A DNA stretch of 64,000 bases from positions 1 through 64,000 of the forward strand of contig NZ_PVNE01000006.1 in assembly GCF_003001905.1 (NCBI RefSeq), read 5' to 3'. Numbering within the stretch: position 1 is the first letter of the stretch; each line of letters begins with the position of its first letter. The translations under genes and the position numbers were made by a program. Origin of the DNA: Planifilum fimeticola. Its GTDB lineage: Bacteria > Bacillota > Bacilli > Thermoactinomycetales > DSM-44946. The notes beneath the pieces are model-generated. The model was not told the DNA's origin and did no database searches. It saw only the letters and a program-made list of their open reading frames with translations. This document shows positions 26,161 through 35,383 of the stretch, in pieces.

Positions 26161-26296
26161 CATGCGGGAAAATTTTGGTTTGTCGGTGCCGGGTGAATCC
26201 TGTAACCGGGAGCGTTTTTCCGGAACCGGATTGATCAGGGGCTTCAGGGTTTCCAAAGCTCTTCGGTGCCCCAAGACAACCCGAAACGCCGGTTGT

Positions 26297-27331
26297 TCAG
26301 AGGGAACCCACCGCCCGACGGATCCGGAGGATGGCCTCGTCGATGTCCTTTCGGGACACATCCTTGTGGGTCACGAAACGGAGGGTGGTCGGGCCGAAGG
26401 GAACGGCCAACACCCCTTCCGCGGCCAGCCGATCCAGGACCTCGCCGGCGGTCCTGCCCGTGCCCGAAATGTCGACGATGACGATGTTGGTTTCCACCTG
26501 GTCCGGATCGACCGAAAAGCCTTTCGTTTCCGCCAGGGCACGGGCCAGCCGCCTGGCGTTTTCGTGGTCCTCCGCCAGCCGGTCCACCATTTCCGTCAGC
26601 GCCAGCAGAGCCGGAGCGGCGATCACGCCCGCCTGGCGCATGCCGCCGCCGAGGCGTTTCCGCCATTGGCGCGCCTTGTCGATAAAGGATTTCGGGCCCG
26701 CGAGGAGGGAGCCGACGGGCGCCCCCAACCCCTTGGAGAAGCAGACCGATACGGAATCGGCGAACCGGGCGATTTCCGAGGCATCCACTCCCAGCGCCAC
26801 CGCCGCGTTGAACAGTCGGGCCCCATCCAGGTGAACGGGAATTCCATGCCGATCGGCCACTTTCCGGAGGGCGGCCATGTGATCGAGGGGAAGCACCGCC
26901 CCGCCCGCCCGGTTGTGGGTGTTTTCCAGGCAGATGAGGGCCGTCCGGGGGAAGTGGATGTCGTCTCCCCGGATCGCCCCTTCCACTTCTTCCGGATCCA
27001 TCGCTCCCCTCTTTCCCTTCAGGGGACGGGCCTGCACGCCGGCCAGGGCGGAAGCGGCCCCGGCCTCGTAGAGGAAAATGTGGGAATCCGACTCCAGGAT
27101 GATCTCATCTCCGGGACCCGCGTGGCAAAGGACGGCGATCTGGTTTCCCTGGGTGCCGCTGGTGACGAACAGGGCCGCCTCCTTGCCCAGGATTTCCGCC
27201 GCGCACTCCTCCAGCCGGTTGACCGTGGGATCTTCCCCGTAGACATCATCCCCCACCTCCGCCTCCGCCATGGCGCGGCGCATCGCTTCCGTCGGCTTTG
27301 TGACCGTGTCGCTGCGCAGATCGATTCGCAT
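26297..27331 (-). CDS. ltaE: Low-specificity L-threonine aldolase
   Basis: A 344-residue PLP enzyme that cleaves L-threonine and allo-threonine to glycine and acetaldehyde. [15 protein letters not shown] opens the protein; [36 protein letters not shown] and [15 protein letters not shown] are signatures, and the PLP lysine is in [14 protein letters not shown]. Start is ATG 27331 with GGAGAGGAGAGAAG upstream; an ATG 36 bases earlier is in frame but less well placed. It converges on the DUF350 cluster and has no operon partners. Confidence 0.93.
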   Translation of the reverse strand: MRIDLRSDTVTKPTEAMRRAMAEAEVGDDVYGEDPTVNRLEECAAEILGKEAALFVTSGTQGNQIAVLCHAGPGDEIILESDSHIFLYEAGAASALAGVQARPLKGKRGAMDPEEVEGAIRGDDIHFPRTALICLENTHNRAGGAVLPLDHMAALRKVADRHGIPVHLDGARLFNAAVALGVDASEIARFADSVSVCFSKGLGAPVGSLLAGPKSFIDKARQWRKRLGGGMRQAGVIAAPALLALTEMVDRLAEDHENARRLARALAETKGFSVDPDQVETNIVIVDISGTGRTAGEVLDRLAAEGVLAVPFGPTTLRFVTHKDVSRKDIDEAILRIRRAVGSL

Positions 27332-27420
27332 AATCTCTTCTCTCCTCTCCTCTCCGGTCATGGTCAACCCTTCCCTTGAAAAGAAGGATTTTCAGGGTGA
27401 TGCAGACAAAGAAAAATACC

Positions 27421-27449
27421 TTGCAACATTTAGTTCTTTGCTCTATATT
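27421..27449 (+). promoter_or_regulatory. Promoter of the PadR unit
   Basis: TTGCAA (27421-27426), exactly 17 bases, TATATT (27444-27449). A/T-rich sequence with short ACTAC/TAGT repeats follows up to the start, a likely place for autoregulation. Confidence 0.75.
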
Positions 27450-27514
27450 ATTTAATAAGGAAAACTACTTTTCACTACATAGTATTGAAGATGATCCTTA
27501 AGGGGGTGAAGCTC

Positions 27515-27829
27515 CTGAATAAAGAAATGCTGAAGGGGATCATCGATCTTCTCATTCTATCACTATTAAATGAAAAGGACAGCTACGGTTATGAAATTTC
27601 CAAAGCGATCAAGCAGCGAACGGAGGGTGCCTTCACCTTGCAGGAACCGACCCTTTACCTGTCCTTGAAGCGCTTGGAAAAACGGAAGATGGTTTCCTCC
27701 TACTGGGGGGAAGAAAGCCGGGGAGGGAGGCGCAAATACTACTCCATTACGGAGGAGGGGAGAAAAATGTTGCAAGGTCAGATTCGGGACTGGAAGCAGC
27801 TGGTTGAAATCGTTGCACGATTTCTTTAG
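27515..27829 (+). CDS. PadR family transcriptional regulator
   Basis: A 104-residue winged-helix protein of the PadR-s1 type (KEMLKGIIDLLILSLL, SYGYEISKAIKQRTEG, EPTLYLSLKRLEKRKMV, GGRRKYYSITEEGRKML). The best start is CTG 27515: AAGGGGGTGA (27500-27509) is 5 bases upstream, and the family normally starts (M)NKEMLKG. ATG 27491 lies before this ribosome site and ATG 27527 is too far and trims the first helix. PadR proteins usually repress the gene next to them; here that is the frameshifted membrane protein gene 12 bases downstream. Confidence 0.9.
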   Translation: MNKEMLKGIIDLLILSLLNEKDSYGYEISKAIKQRTEGAFTLQEPTLYLSLKRLEKRKMVSSYWGEESRGGRRKYYSITEEGRKMLQGQIRDWKQLVEIVARFL

Positions 27830-27841
27830 GAGGGAGCCTGT

Positions 27842-28500
27842 GTGAGGAAGTTTTTGAAAGCGTGTTTTCGGCTTTCCGATCCGAAATACGGTTGGATGTT
27901 GCTGGTTTCCTTTATCCTGTTCGCTGCCTCGTTTTTTATAGACCGCCATGTCGATCCCGAGGACCAAACCCTGCTCGAAATCGCCTACTACTTCGCCTTT
28001 GCCGTGGCGGTTCTCTGGGGAGTTTGCAATTACATGGCCCATGTCCGGGTGCATGCGCTGTATCAGAAGCACGGCGACATTCGCTCCTTTGTCGATCAAT
28101 TGGGTTGGATCGCGAAGAACGCCAGGAACTGCGAAATTATTTGGAGGATTACGCGCAGGATTTAATGGATCAGGGAAGATCGAGGAAGGAGGCGATGGAG
28201 GAGGCGATCCGACAGTTTCAGGTCAAAGAGCTGATGACCCTGTCGAAAAACTCACCGGTTTTCCGGTTTCCCGCTCACCATTACCTTTTCGGGTTTGCGG
28301 CATTGACCTTTCTGTTCGCCGTGCTGTTGAATGGGGTGAGAGGGGCGGTAAGCCATCCGGAATCCCTGGTGGTGGCGCTGATGGTTGTCCAATATACCCT
28401 GGTTGCTTACGGGCTGGGCCTGGTCGGCATGTTTGGCGTCTACAAGTTGATCGACGCAATCATTGACAAGAAGACGGACGGGAATGCCCCTGTCCGATGA
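27842..28500 (+). pseudogene. HAAS-type / permease-prefix membrane protein, broken by a -1 frameshift
   Basis: The reading frame opens at GTG 27842 (AGGAGGGAGCC upstream) with two membrane helices (GWMLLVSFILFAASFF, IAYYFAFAVAVLWGVCNY). At RSFVDQLG, near 28100-28104, the homologous sequence continues in another frame: LDREERQELRNYLEDYAQDL, GRSRKEAMEEAIRQFQ and two more helices ending at 28500. An extra G in the GGG at 28102-28104 would restore one protein of about 219 residues. As it stands, the first frame stops at 28165. The four-helix layout with a central helical domain and the PadR neighbour fit the HAAS/DUF1700-like group. It may be a true mutation or a sequence error. Confidence 0.75.
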
Positions 28501-28521
28501 TGATGCGATGGAGGGATCAAG

Positions 28522-29142
28522 GTGCAGGAATGGATTGTGGAAGTGATGGAGCAGTACGGGTATATCGGCATTTTTCTGATGATCGCTTTGGAAAATGTTT
28601 TCCCTCCCATCCCTTCGGAGGTGATCCTGACCTTCGGCGGATTTATGACCACCTATACCAATCTGACCGTTCCCGGGGTCGTCGTGGTGGCCACCGCGGG
28701 ATCGGTCGCCGGCGGCATCATCCTTTACGGTGTCGGCCGCCTTTTGAACGTGGAGCGGTTGGAAGCGATCGTCGAGCGGTGGGGCGGAATTCTGCGGGTA
28801 ACCAAGGAGGATCTGCACAAGGCGACGGACTGGTTTAATCGGTACGGGTATTGGACGGTCCTGTTTTGCCGGATGGTTCCGCTGGTGAGAAGCCTGATTT
28901 CCATCCCTGCGGGGATGTCGAAGATGGATTTCCGACTTTTCCTCCTCTTTACCGTCATCGGAACCGCCCTGTGGAACGTCATTCTGGTCTCCCTCGGCGC
29001 CGTGCTGGGAGAGTCTTGGGATAAAATCCTCGAATTCATGGACGTCTACTCCCATATTGCCTACGCGGCGATCGGATTGGGCATCATCCTTTTCGTCTTC
29101 TGGTTCTACCGCAAAAAGAGAAAATCGGGCGGCGCGGCGTGA
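28522..29142 (+). CDS. DedA family membrane protein
   Basis: A 206-residue DedA (SNARE-associated/VTT) protein. GYIGIFLMIALENVFPPIPSE is the N-terminal re-entrant segment with the acidic residues needed for function, FCRMVPLVRSLISIPAGMS holds the conserved arginines, and membrane helices follow. Bacterial relatives recycle undecaprenyl phosphate or phosphatidylethanolamine across the membrane or affect proton-motive force. Start GTG 28522 follows GGAGGGAT. It lies 21 bases after the frameshifted gene and may share its transcript. Confidence 0.92.
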   Translation: MQEWIVEVMEQYGYIGIFLMIALENVFPPIPSEVILTFGGFMTTYTNLTVPGVVVVATAGSVAGGIILYGVGRLLNVERLEAIVERWGGILRVTKEDLHKATDWFNRYGYWTVLFCRMVPLVRSLISIPAGMSKMDFRLFLLFTVIGTALWNVILVSLGAVLGESWDKILEFMDVYSHIAYAAIGLGIILFVFWFYRKKRKSGGAA

Positions 29143-29177
29143 TTCGGCGACCTCGCCGCCTCTTCCACAATAAATCC

Positions 29178-29204
29178 ACCCGGGGGCGTACCCGGGTTTT
29201 TTTT
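29178..29204 (+). terminator. Terminator after the dedA-type gene
   Basis: ACCCGGG (29178-29184), GGCGTA, CCCGGGT (29191-29197), followed by a long T-run to 29204. Confidence 0.9.
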
Positions 29205-29232
29205 GCCGCGAGGGTTGCGAAGCCGCTGGGGG

Positions 29233-29551
29233 CCCGGATGCGGTGTCCGAAAAGGTTTTACGCACTCCCAGCAGAAACGCCGCCGCCGAAGGCGACCCGA
29301 TCTGGATCCGGGGGATGATCCCCGCCGCCGGCAGACCCGATGCGGGGACGGCAATGATCATCCTTTTGCGGTCCACCCGATCCACGGTCGCGCCGACAGG
29401 GAGAGAAAAAAGGAGCCATGGCAGGGTGAGGGCGGTTGTGCCGGCGGCGACGAGACCGGGAGATGGTGTCGAGGTGGTCGCCAAGACGGGGAGCACCATG
29501 CAATTCGTCCCCCCGATTGGAACATGCCGTCGTCGTCCACAACGCCTGAAA
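29233..29551 (-). pseudogene. Remnant of an MFS efflux transporter N-terminus
   Basis: The minus strand reads like the first 105 or so codons of a drug-efflux MFS protein, in two frames. Near 29551-29499 comes FQALWTTTACSNRGDELH, the usual helix-1 start (LWxxxxxSNLGD). From 29496 another frame gives VLPVLATTSTPSPGLVAAG, LPWLLFSLPVGATVDRVDRK (the helix 2-3 loop) and AFLLGVRKTFSDTA. It ends at 29233, 30 bases before the DedA terminator, so at least 300 residues are missing. It is frameshifted, truncated and lacks a start. It faces a CGNR regulator, a usual partner for such transporters. Confidence 0.7.
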
Positions 29552-29655
29552 ATTGCCTCCGAAATTCGCGCCCCTTCCCCTGTGTTCCAACGGCGGCGCG
29601 GAAACCGATCCCGCCGCCGCGCTTTCCTTTTCACCCACCCCCTTTGTAATGAGGG

Positions 29656-29675
29656 ATAATGTTTATGACCATTAT
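29656..29675 (+). promoter_or_regulatory. Candidate operator of the CGNR gene
   Basis: An inverted repeat ATAATG (29656-29661) / CATTAT (29670-29675) with an 8-base centre, 21 bases before the start. GATAAT within it resembles a -10. It lies between the regulator and the divergent transporter remnant, where a shared operator would be. Confidence 0.45.
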
Positions 29676-29695
29676 GTTGTAAGGGGAAGATGTAA

Positions 29696-30268
29696 ATGGA
29701 TAATTACGAACGGAGCAAACTGGATCTGGCCGTCGATTTGATCAACACCTGGGACCCGTACTTGGACGAACCGGAGCAGCTGCGCGGGACGAAAGATCTG
29801 ACCCGTTTTCTCCGGAAAAGGCACATCGATTGTTCCAAGGCGATCACGGAAGGGGATCTGGCGGCGGTCCGCCGGCTGCGGGCGCGCCTTCGCCGGTTCG
29901 CGGAGACGGACAGCGAGACGGAGGCGGTCCAAATCCTGAACGACCTGCTTCGCTCGGCGGCGGTCATTCCCTCCCTCTCCTGGGAAGGAACATTCCAATT
30001 GAACATCCAGGCGGACCCCGATGCGCCGATCGCCGATCGCCTCGCCGTCGAGGCCGCCCTGGCTTTGGGCTTCGAACTGCAGCGACACGGAAAGGCGCGG
30101 TTGAAAATCTGCGACGCCCGCCCGTGTGTGGAAGTGTTCATCGATCGTTCCAAAAACCGAAGCCGGCGGTTTTGCAGCACGCGCTGTTCCAACCGGTACA
30201 ACGTCGCCGTCCACCGACGGCGGTTGCAGAAGCGACGGGGAAAGGGAAAGGATGAACGATCTTCTTAA
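29696..30268 (+). CDS. CGNR zinc-finger regulator with ABATE domain
   Basis: A 190-residue protein. The N-terminal ABATE-like domain (LDLAVDLINTWDPYLDEP, LTRFLRKR, LRARLRRF) is followed by a C-terminal zinc finger of four cysteines: CDARPCVEVFIDRSKNRSRR then FCSTRCSNRYNVAVHRRR. The family name motif CGNR is CSNR here, a Gly-to-Ser change. CGNR proteins are putative stress-linked transcription regulators. Start ATG 29696 follows AAGGGGAAGATG. It faces the MFS remnant and may now be an orphan regulator. Confidence 0.88.
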   Translation: MDNYERSKLDLAVDLINTWDPYLDEPEQLRGTKDLTRFLRKRHIDCSKAITEGDLAAVRRLRARLRRFAETDSETEAVQILNDLLRSAAVIPSLSWEGTFQLNIQADPDAPIADRLAVEAALALGFELQRHGKARLKICDARPCVEVFIDRSKNRSRRFCSTRCSNRYNVAVHRRRLQKRRGKGKDERSS

Positions 30269-30326
30269 CATCCTCTTGTGCGGGGATCGGGCGGTTGCCG
30301 GTTCCGGAGACGTTTCCGTCCATCAA

Positions 30327-30351
30327 TAAAAAAGCCGCCGGAAGGGCGGCT
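30327..30351 (-). terminator. Terminator of the aldo/keto reductase gene
   Basis: Read on the minus strand: AGCCGCCC, TTCC, GGCGGCT, then TTTTT. It lies 95 bases past the reductase stop. Confidence 0.8.
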
Positions 30352-30445
30352 CTCGGAAAAACGCATGTTGGATCAAGGTGATCAGGATCATCATTTTTGG
30401 AGACGGGGATGATCGGGGGACCATCCCCTTGGCAGTGCCGAATCG

Positions 30446-31402
30446 TTATGATTTCAGGATTTCCTCGATCTTCTCCAGGACCGACTCGTCCAGCTCCACG
30501 TCGACGGCCTTGACGTTTTCCACGATCTGCTCCGGACGGCTGGCGCCGATCAGGGCGCTGCTGATCGACGGGAGGCGGAGCACCCAGGCGAGGGCCAGCT
30601 GGGGCAGGGTGATGCCCAGTTCTTTGGCCACTCCTTCCAGTCGTTCCACGCGGGCCAGATTTTCGTCGGTCAGGTAGCGCTCCACAAATTTTTTGACCTG
30701 GTCCGTCGCTGCCCGGGAACCGGCGGGCGCCTGTTGCCCCCTTTTGTATTTTCCGGTGAGCACCCCCTGAGCCAGCGGTGAAAAGACGACCTGTCCGATG
30801 CCCGCCTCATCGCAGAGGGGAATCACCGCCGATTCGATGTAACGGTTGAACATGTTGTAAACGGGCTGGCTGGCGACGAATTTGTGAAGTCCCAGCTCCT
30901 TCTGCAACCGGACGCCTTCGGCGATTTTGTGGGCGGGCCACTCGCTGAACCCGGCGTACAAAATCTTGCCTTGGGTGATCAGATCGTCGATGGCCCGCAG
31001 GGTTTCCTCCAGATCCGTCTCCGGGTCGTACCGGTGGCAATAGAAGATGTCCACATAGTCGACGCCCAGGGCGCGCAGGCTTTTTTCCACTTCGGAGACG
31101 ATGTGTTTCCGGCTCAGTCCGCGGTCGTTCACCCCGTCGCCCACGGGCCAGAAGGCCTTGGTCGTCAGGATGTAGCTCTCCCGGGGATACGGGGCGAGGG
31201 CTTCCCCCAACACTTCCTCCGCGGCGTGGGGAACGCTCCCGTACACATTGGCGCAGTCAAAATGGTTGATGCCCAGATCATACGCCTGTTTGACGCAGGC
31301 GATCGCCTGCTCCTTTTCGGTTACCGTGCCGTAAGTCAGCCAGCTGCCGAGCGCGATCTCGGAAACCTTCACACCGCTTTTTCCCAGACGGCGGTACTTC
31401 AT
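30446..31402 (-). CDS. Aldo/keto reductase (Kv-beta / YghZ-like branch)
   Basis: A 318-residue NADPH-dependent reductase of the aldo/keto family. KYRRLGKSGVKVSEIALGSW opens the barrel, with HFDCANVYG (catalytic Asp and Tyr), a lysine in ILTTKAF, YVDIFYCHRYD (catalytic His), and the cofactor segment ending in ISSALIGASRPEQI. It should reduce aldehydes such as methylglyoxal. Start ATG 31402 has AAAGGTGGGGG upstream; earlier in-frame ATGs lie in the ribosome site. It is divergent from argG. A TATACT near 31450 on the minus strand may be its -10. Confidence 0.92.
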   Translation of the reverse strand: MKYRRLGKSGVKVSEIALGSWLTYGTVTEKEQAIACVKQAYDLGINHFDCANVYGSVPHAAEEVLGEALAPYPRESYILTTKAFWPVGDGVNDRGLSRKHIVSEVEKSLRALGVDYVDIFYCHRYDPETDLEETLRAIDDLITQGKILYAGFSEWPAHKIAEGVRLQKELGLHKFVASQPVYNMFNRYIESAVIPLCDEAGIGQVVFSPLAQGVLTGKYKRGQQAPAGSRAATDQVKKFVERYLTDENLARVERLEGVAKELGITLPQLALAWVLRLPSISSALIGASRPEQIVENVKAVDVELDESVLEKIEEILKS

Positions 31403-31737
31403 ATGAACCATCCCCCACCTTTCTTCCAAATTTCGAAACCCGCAATTTTAGTATACATAATAATAAGGTTGGTTTAAAATCGGGACGGGGAATCGATGTG
31501 AACGCGCGGGTTTTCGGCGAAGATGCGACGGATCGCGATCGGGATTCCAATCAGTCGAAGAGGTGTGAAAAACCGCGTGGATCTTGTTCGGAACGATTTC
31601 GCTTTCCTGCAAAGGGGAGCGGGCTTTCGAACAGGGGAAGGGCGGTTCGGAGTTTGTCATACGCCCGGGACATTTTCGCCAAAGGGAACGCGAGTCGCTG
31701 TTTCCGTTATCACTGCTTGACCTGCGCGATAAAGGGG
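31403..31737. other. Upstream region between the reductase and argG
   Basis: About 335 bases with no supported gene. The open frames here lack ribosome sites and family features. No T-box specifier or antiterminator motif is seen, so argG is not expected to be tRNA-controlled. Confidence 0.4.
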
Positions 31738-31766
31738 TGGACTTTTTCGCAAAGGGTACGTATAAT
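31738..31766 (+). promoter_or_regulatory. Promoter of argGH with possible ARG half site
   Basis: TGGACT (31738-31743), exactly 17 bases, TATAAT (31761-31766). Just downstream, TGAATTTTTATAAA (31779-31792) keeps one good ARG-box half (TGAAT with an A/T centre) but a poor second half, so ArgR binding is possible though weaker than at argC. Confidence 0.6.
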
Positions 31767-31806
31767 AATTCGTATACATGAATTTTTATAAAGGGGAGAG
31801 CCGGTT

Positions 31807-33054
31807 GTGAGCAAAGGGAAAGTGGTGCTCGCCTATTCGGGCGGATTGGATACATCGGTGGCCATCAAATGGTTGCAGGAACATTACGACATGGATGTGA
31901 TCGCCGTTTCCATGGACGTGGGGGAAGGCAAAGACCTGGAATTCGTCCGGCAGAAGGCGCTGAAGGTGGGGGCCGTCAAGTCGGTGGTTCTGGATGTGCG
32001 GGAGCGGTTCGCCCGGGAATACCTGCTTCCCGCCCTTCAGGCGAATGCCCTTTATCAGGGGAAATATCCGCTGGTGTCGGCCTTGTCGCGCCCTCTCATC
32101 GCCCGCGTGCTGGTGGAGGTGGCCCGGGAAGAGGGAGCGGTGGCCGTCGCCCACGGCTGCACCGGGAAAGGGAACGACCAGGTTCGTTTCGACGTTTCCG
32201 TCAGCGCTCTCAACCCGGACCTGAAGGTGCTGGCCCCCGTCCGCGAGTGGGCCATGTCCCGGGAAGAGGAGATCGCCTACGCCGAGCGGCACGGGATTCC
32301 CATTCCCGTCGACCTGGATAATCCCTTCAGCATCGACCAAAACCTGTGGGGGCGGAGCATCGAGTGCGGAGTGCTGGAAGATCCCTGGAACGCTCCTCCG
32401 GAGGAGGCCTATGAGTGGACGAAATCCCTTGAGGACACGCCGGACGTGCCGGCGGAGGTATTGATCGACTTCGAAGAGGGAATGCCGGTCGCTCTGGACG
32501 GGGAAAGGCTGCCCCTCCACGAGCTGATCTCCCGCCTCAACCGGATTGCCGGGGAGCACGGCGTCGGCCGGATCGATCACGTGGAGGACCGGCTGGTGGG
32601 CATCAAGTCCCGGGAAGTGTACGAATGTCCCGCGGCGATGACCCTCCTCGCCGCCCACCGCGAACTGGAATTCCTCACGCAGCCCCGGGAGATGGCCCAT
32701 TTCAAGCCGCTGATTGAGCAGCAGTGGGCGCGGCTGGTGTATGAGGGGCTTTGGTATTCCCCCCTGAAGCGGGCCCTGGATGCCTTCATCAAGGAATCCC
32801 AGAAAACGGTGACCGGGACCGTGCGGGTCCGCCTGTTCAAGGGGCATGCTACGGTGACCGGGCGCAAATCAAGCCATTCCCTGTACAACGAGAAGCTGGC
32901 CACTTATACGCCGGAGGATGCCTTTGATCATCAGGCGGCCGTGGGCTTCATCAAGCTTTGGGGCCTGCCGACGCAGGTATACGCCCAGGTCAACCGGGGA
33001 AAGGAGGGCACCGGTGAAGAAGCTGTGGGGCGGAAGGTTTACCAAGAAAACTGA
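31807..33054 (+). CDS. argG: Argininosuccinate synthase
   Basis: A 415-residue ATP pyrophosphatase that joins citrulline and aspartate. The N-terminal P-loop-like motif [19 protein letters not shown] is at about 4-22; [14 protein letters not shown] and the [17 protein letters not shown] segment follow. Start GTG 31807 has AAAGGGGAGAG. Its end overlaps argH by 41 bases. With ArgF from the 16 kb locus it continues the path from citrulline. Confidence 0.97.
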   Translation: MSKGKVVLAYSGGLDTSVAIKWLQEHYDMDVIAVSMDVGEGKDLEFVRQKALKVGAVKSVVLDVRERFAREYLLPALQANALYQGKYPLVSALSRPLIARVLVEVAREEGAVAVAHGCTGKGNDQVRFDVSVSALNPDLKVLAPVREWAMSREEEIAYAERHGIPIPVDLDNPFSIDQNLWGRSIECGVLEDPWNAPPEEAYEWTKSLEDTPDVPAEVLIDFEEGMPVALDGERLPLHELISRLNRIAGEHGVGRIDHVEDRLVGIKSREVYECPAAMTLLAAHRELEFLTQPREMAHFKPLIEQQWARLVYEGLWYSPLKRALDAFIKESQKTVTGTVRVRLFKGHATVTGRKSSHSLYNEKLATYTPEDAFDHQAAVGFIKLWGLPTQVYAQVNRGKEGTGEEAVGRKVYQEN

Positions 33055-34420
33055 CGGGCTGGTGGAGGAGTTTACGGCTTCCATCGGCTTCGACCACCTT
33101 CTGGTCGAAGAGGATATCCGCGGAAGCATGGCCCACGCCCGCATGTTGGGCGCCTGCGGCATCCTCACCCCGGAAGAGTCGGAGAAAATCATCGAAGGGC
33201 TCGGCAAGATCCACGACGGGGTGCGGGCCGGGGAAATTTCCTTCTCCGTCGAGCACGAGGATATCCACATGAACATCGAAAAGCTGTTGATCGAGGAAAT
33301 CGGCCCCCTCGGCGGCAAGCTGCACACGGGTCGAAGCCGCAACGATCAGGTCGCCCTCGACATGCACCTGTACGTCCGGGCGCGCACCGTGGAGATCGTG
33401 GAGCTCCTGGCCCGGCTGCAGCAGGCCCTGGTGGGCCAGGCGGAACGGCACGTGGATACCCTTCTTCCGGGCTACACCCATCTGCAGCGGGCGCAGCCGG
33501 TGCGGCTCGCCCATCACCTGCTGGCCTACGTGTCCATGTTTCAGCGGGATGCCGAACGGCTGATGGACAGCTACAAGCGGGTCAACACTTCGCCCTTGGG
33601 CGCCGGAGCCGTCGCCGGCACCACCTTTCCCATCGACCGATGGATGGTCGCCGAAGAGCTGGGTTTCGACCGCATCTACGACAACAGCATGGACGCCGTG
33701 AGCGACCGGGATTTTCTCGTCGAATTCCTCTCCGCCGCTTCCCTGATCATGGTCCACCTGTCCCGGCTGTCGGAGGAACTGATTCTCTGGTCCAGCGAGG
33801 AGTTCGGTTACATTGAACTGGATGACGCCTTCTGCACGGGAAGCAGCATGATGCCCCAGAAGAAAAACCCGGACGTTCCCGAACTGATCCGGGGCAAGGC
33901 CGGCAGGGTGTTCGGTCATCTGATGGCGCTTCTCGCGACCCTCAAGGCCCTGCCCCTCACCTACAACAAGGACATGCAGGAGGACAAGGAGGGACTCTTC
34001 GACACTGTCAATACCCTCACGGGATCCCTCCGGCTGATGGCTCCGATGTTGGAGTCGATGAAGGTGAACGGGGAGAGAATGAGGAGAAGCGCGGAGGCCG
34101 GCTTTGCCAATGCCACCGATTTCGCGGACTATCTGGTCAAGAAGGGAGTTCCCTTCCGCGAGGCCCACGAAGTGGTGGGGAGGATGGTCCTGTACTGCAT
34201 CCAAAGCGGAAAGACCCTCGGCGAATGCTCCCTCGAAGAGTTCCGCCGCTTTACCCCCCTCGTTGAAGCGGACATCCACCAAATTCTGGATTCGGAACGC
34301 GTGGTGGAGTCCCGCAACATCCCCGGAGGCACGGCCCGGGAGGCCGTCCTCGAGGCCCTCTCTGAAAAAAAGCGGATGATCGCTGAAACTTTCCGTTGGA
34401 CTTCCACCGTTAATAGATAA
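33014..34420 (+). CDS. argH: Argininosuccinate lyase
   Basis: A 468-residue lyase that splits argininosuccinate into arginine and fumarate. Family motifs include KLWGGRF at the start, [33 protein letters not shown] and the catalytic-serine loop [12 protein letters not shown]. Start GTG 33014, inside argG, follows a perfect AAGGAGGGCACCG, so the two are translationally coupled. The open frame extends 32 codons earlier without a ribosome site. It ends the second arginine unit. Confidence 0.97.
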   Translation: MKKLWGGRFTKKTDGLVEEFTASIGFDHLLVEEDIRGSMAHARMLGACGILTPEESEKIIEGLGKIHDGVRAGEISFSVEHEDIHMNIEKLLIEEIGPLGGKLHTGRSRNDQVALDMHLYVRARTVEIVELLARLQQALVGQAERHVDTLLPGYTHLQRAQPVRLAHHLLAYVSMFQRDAERLMDSYKRVNTSPLGAGAVAGTTFPIDRWMVAEELGFDRIYDNSMDAVSDRDFLVEFLSAASLIMVHLSRLSEELILWSSEEFGYIELDDAFCTGSSMMPQKKNPDVPELIRGKAGRVFGHLMALLATLKALPLTYNKDMQEDKEGLFDTVNTLTGSLRLMAPMLESMKVNGERMRRSAEAGFANATDFADYLVKKGVPFREAHEVVGRMVLYCIQSGKTLGECSLEEFRRFTPLVEADIHQILDSERVVESRNIPGGTAREAVLEALSEKKRMIAETFRWTSTVNR

Positions 34421-34437
34421 TGATGAAATTCAGGCGG

Positions 34438-34478
34438 AAGAAATCCCTGTCATTGAGACGATGGGGTTTCTTTCCGTT
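34438..34478 (+). terminator. Terminator of argGH
   Basis: AAGAAATCCC (34438-34447) and GGGGTTTCTT (34463-34472) form a 10-bp stem with one G-T pair, followed by a pyrimidine tract TTCCGTTT. Confidence 0.65.
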
Positions 34479-34530
34479 TCGTTTCAATTCAATCTTTTTC
34501 AAAAGAAACTCTGGGAAAATAAAGATCAGA

Positions 34531-34539
34531 TGCTATAAT
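34531..34539 (+). promoter_or_regulatory. Extended -10 promoter upstream of ftsE
   Basis: TGCTATAAT, about 160 bases before ftsE, the same extended -10 form as before prfB. No -35 is evident. The leader in between has no clear hairpin. Confidence 0.55.
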
Positions 34540-34696
34540 AGAATGTGAACTTCCGGGCATGGGGAAACGGCCGGGAATCCCCGGAAGCCCGACGGGCCGG
34601 CGATCGTGAGCGGACAGGCCTCATCTTCGAACTAATCGCCTATTCGTGGATCGATCACTTATAAATGCGTGAAGACTCTGTGCGGAAGGTGATAGC

Positions 34697-35383
34697 GTGA
34701 TCGAAATGCACGATGTCTGGAAGGTATATCCCAACGGCGTGGAGGCGCTCCGGGGCATCGATGTGCGGATCGACCAGGGGGAGTTCTGTTACGTGGTCGG
34801 TCCCAGCGGCGCCGGCAAGAGCACCTTCATCAAACTGATGTACCGCGAAGAAAAACCTTCCAGCGGCGTCATCCTGATCAACGGGGTGAACGTCAAACGG
34901 GTGCGGGATTGGAAGATCCCATACCTGCGCCGGAAGATCGGGGTGGTGTTCCAGGATTACAAACTGCTTCCCCACCTGACGGCCTACGAAAACGTCGCCT
35001 TTGCCATGGAAGCCATTGAAGCGCCGCGTCGCAAGATCCGCAGCCGGGTTCAGGAGGTCCTGGAGCTGGTGGGATTGGGCGACCGGATGGACGCACTTCC
35101 CTCCCAGCTGTCGGGGGGAGAACAACAGCGGGTTTCCATCGCCAGGGCGATCGTAAACAACCCGGGCTTCCTGATCGCGGACGAGCCCACCGGCAACCTG
35201 GATCCGGAAAACTCCTGGGATATCATGTATCTGCTGGAGGAGATCAACGCCCGGGGAACCACCGTCGTGATGGCGACCCACAACAAGGAGATCGTCAACA
35301 CGATCCGCAAGCGCGTCATCGCCATCGAAAACGGCGTGATCGTCCGTGACGAGGATCAGGGGGAATACGGTTATGAAGATTGA
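34697..35383 (+). CDS. ftsE: Cell division ABC transporter ATPase FtsE
   Basis: A 228-residue ABC ATPase. Walker [10 protein letters not shown] is at 35-43, the Q-loop is in [14 protein letters not shown], the signature is LSGGEQQRV, and Walker B is [12 protein letters not shown]. With FtsX it forms a mechanotransmission complex that switches on extracellular cell-wall hydrolases (CwlO in B. subtilis). GTG 34697 follows AAGGTGATAG. It overlaps ftsX by 11 bases, the usual arrangement. Confidence 0.97.
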   Translation: MIEMHDVWKVYPNGVEALRGIDVRIDQGEFCYVVGPSGAGKSTFIKLMYREEKPSSGVILINGVNVKRVRDWKIPYLRRKIGVVFQDYKLLPHLTAYENVAFAMEAIEAPRRKIRSRVQEVLELVGLGDRMDALPSQLSGGEQQRVSIARAIVNNPGFLIADEPTGNLDPENSWDIMYLLEEINARGTTVVMATHNKEIVNTIRKRVIAIENGVIVRDEDQGEYGYED

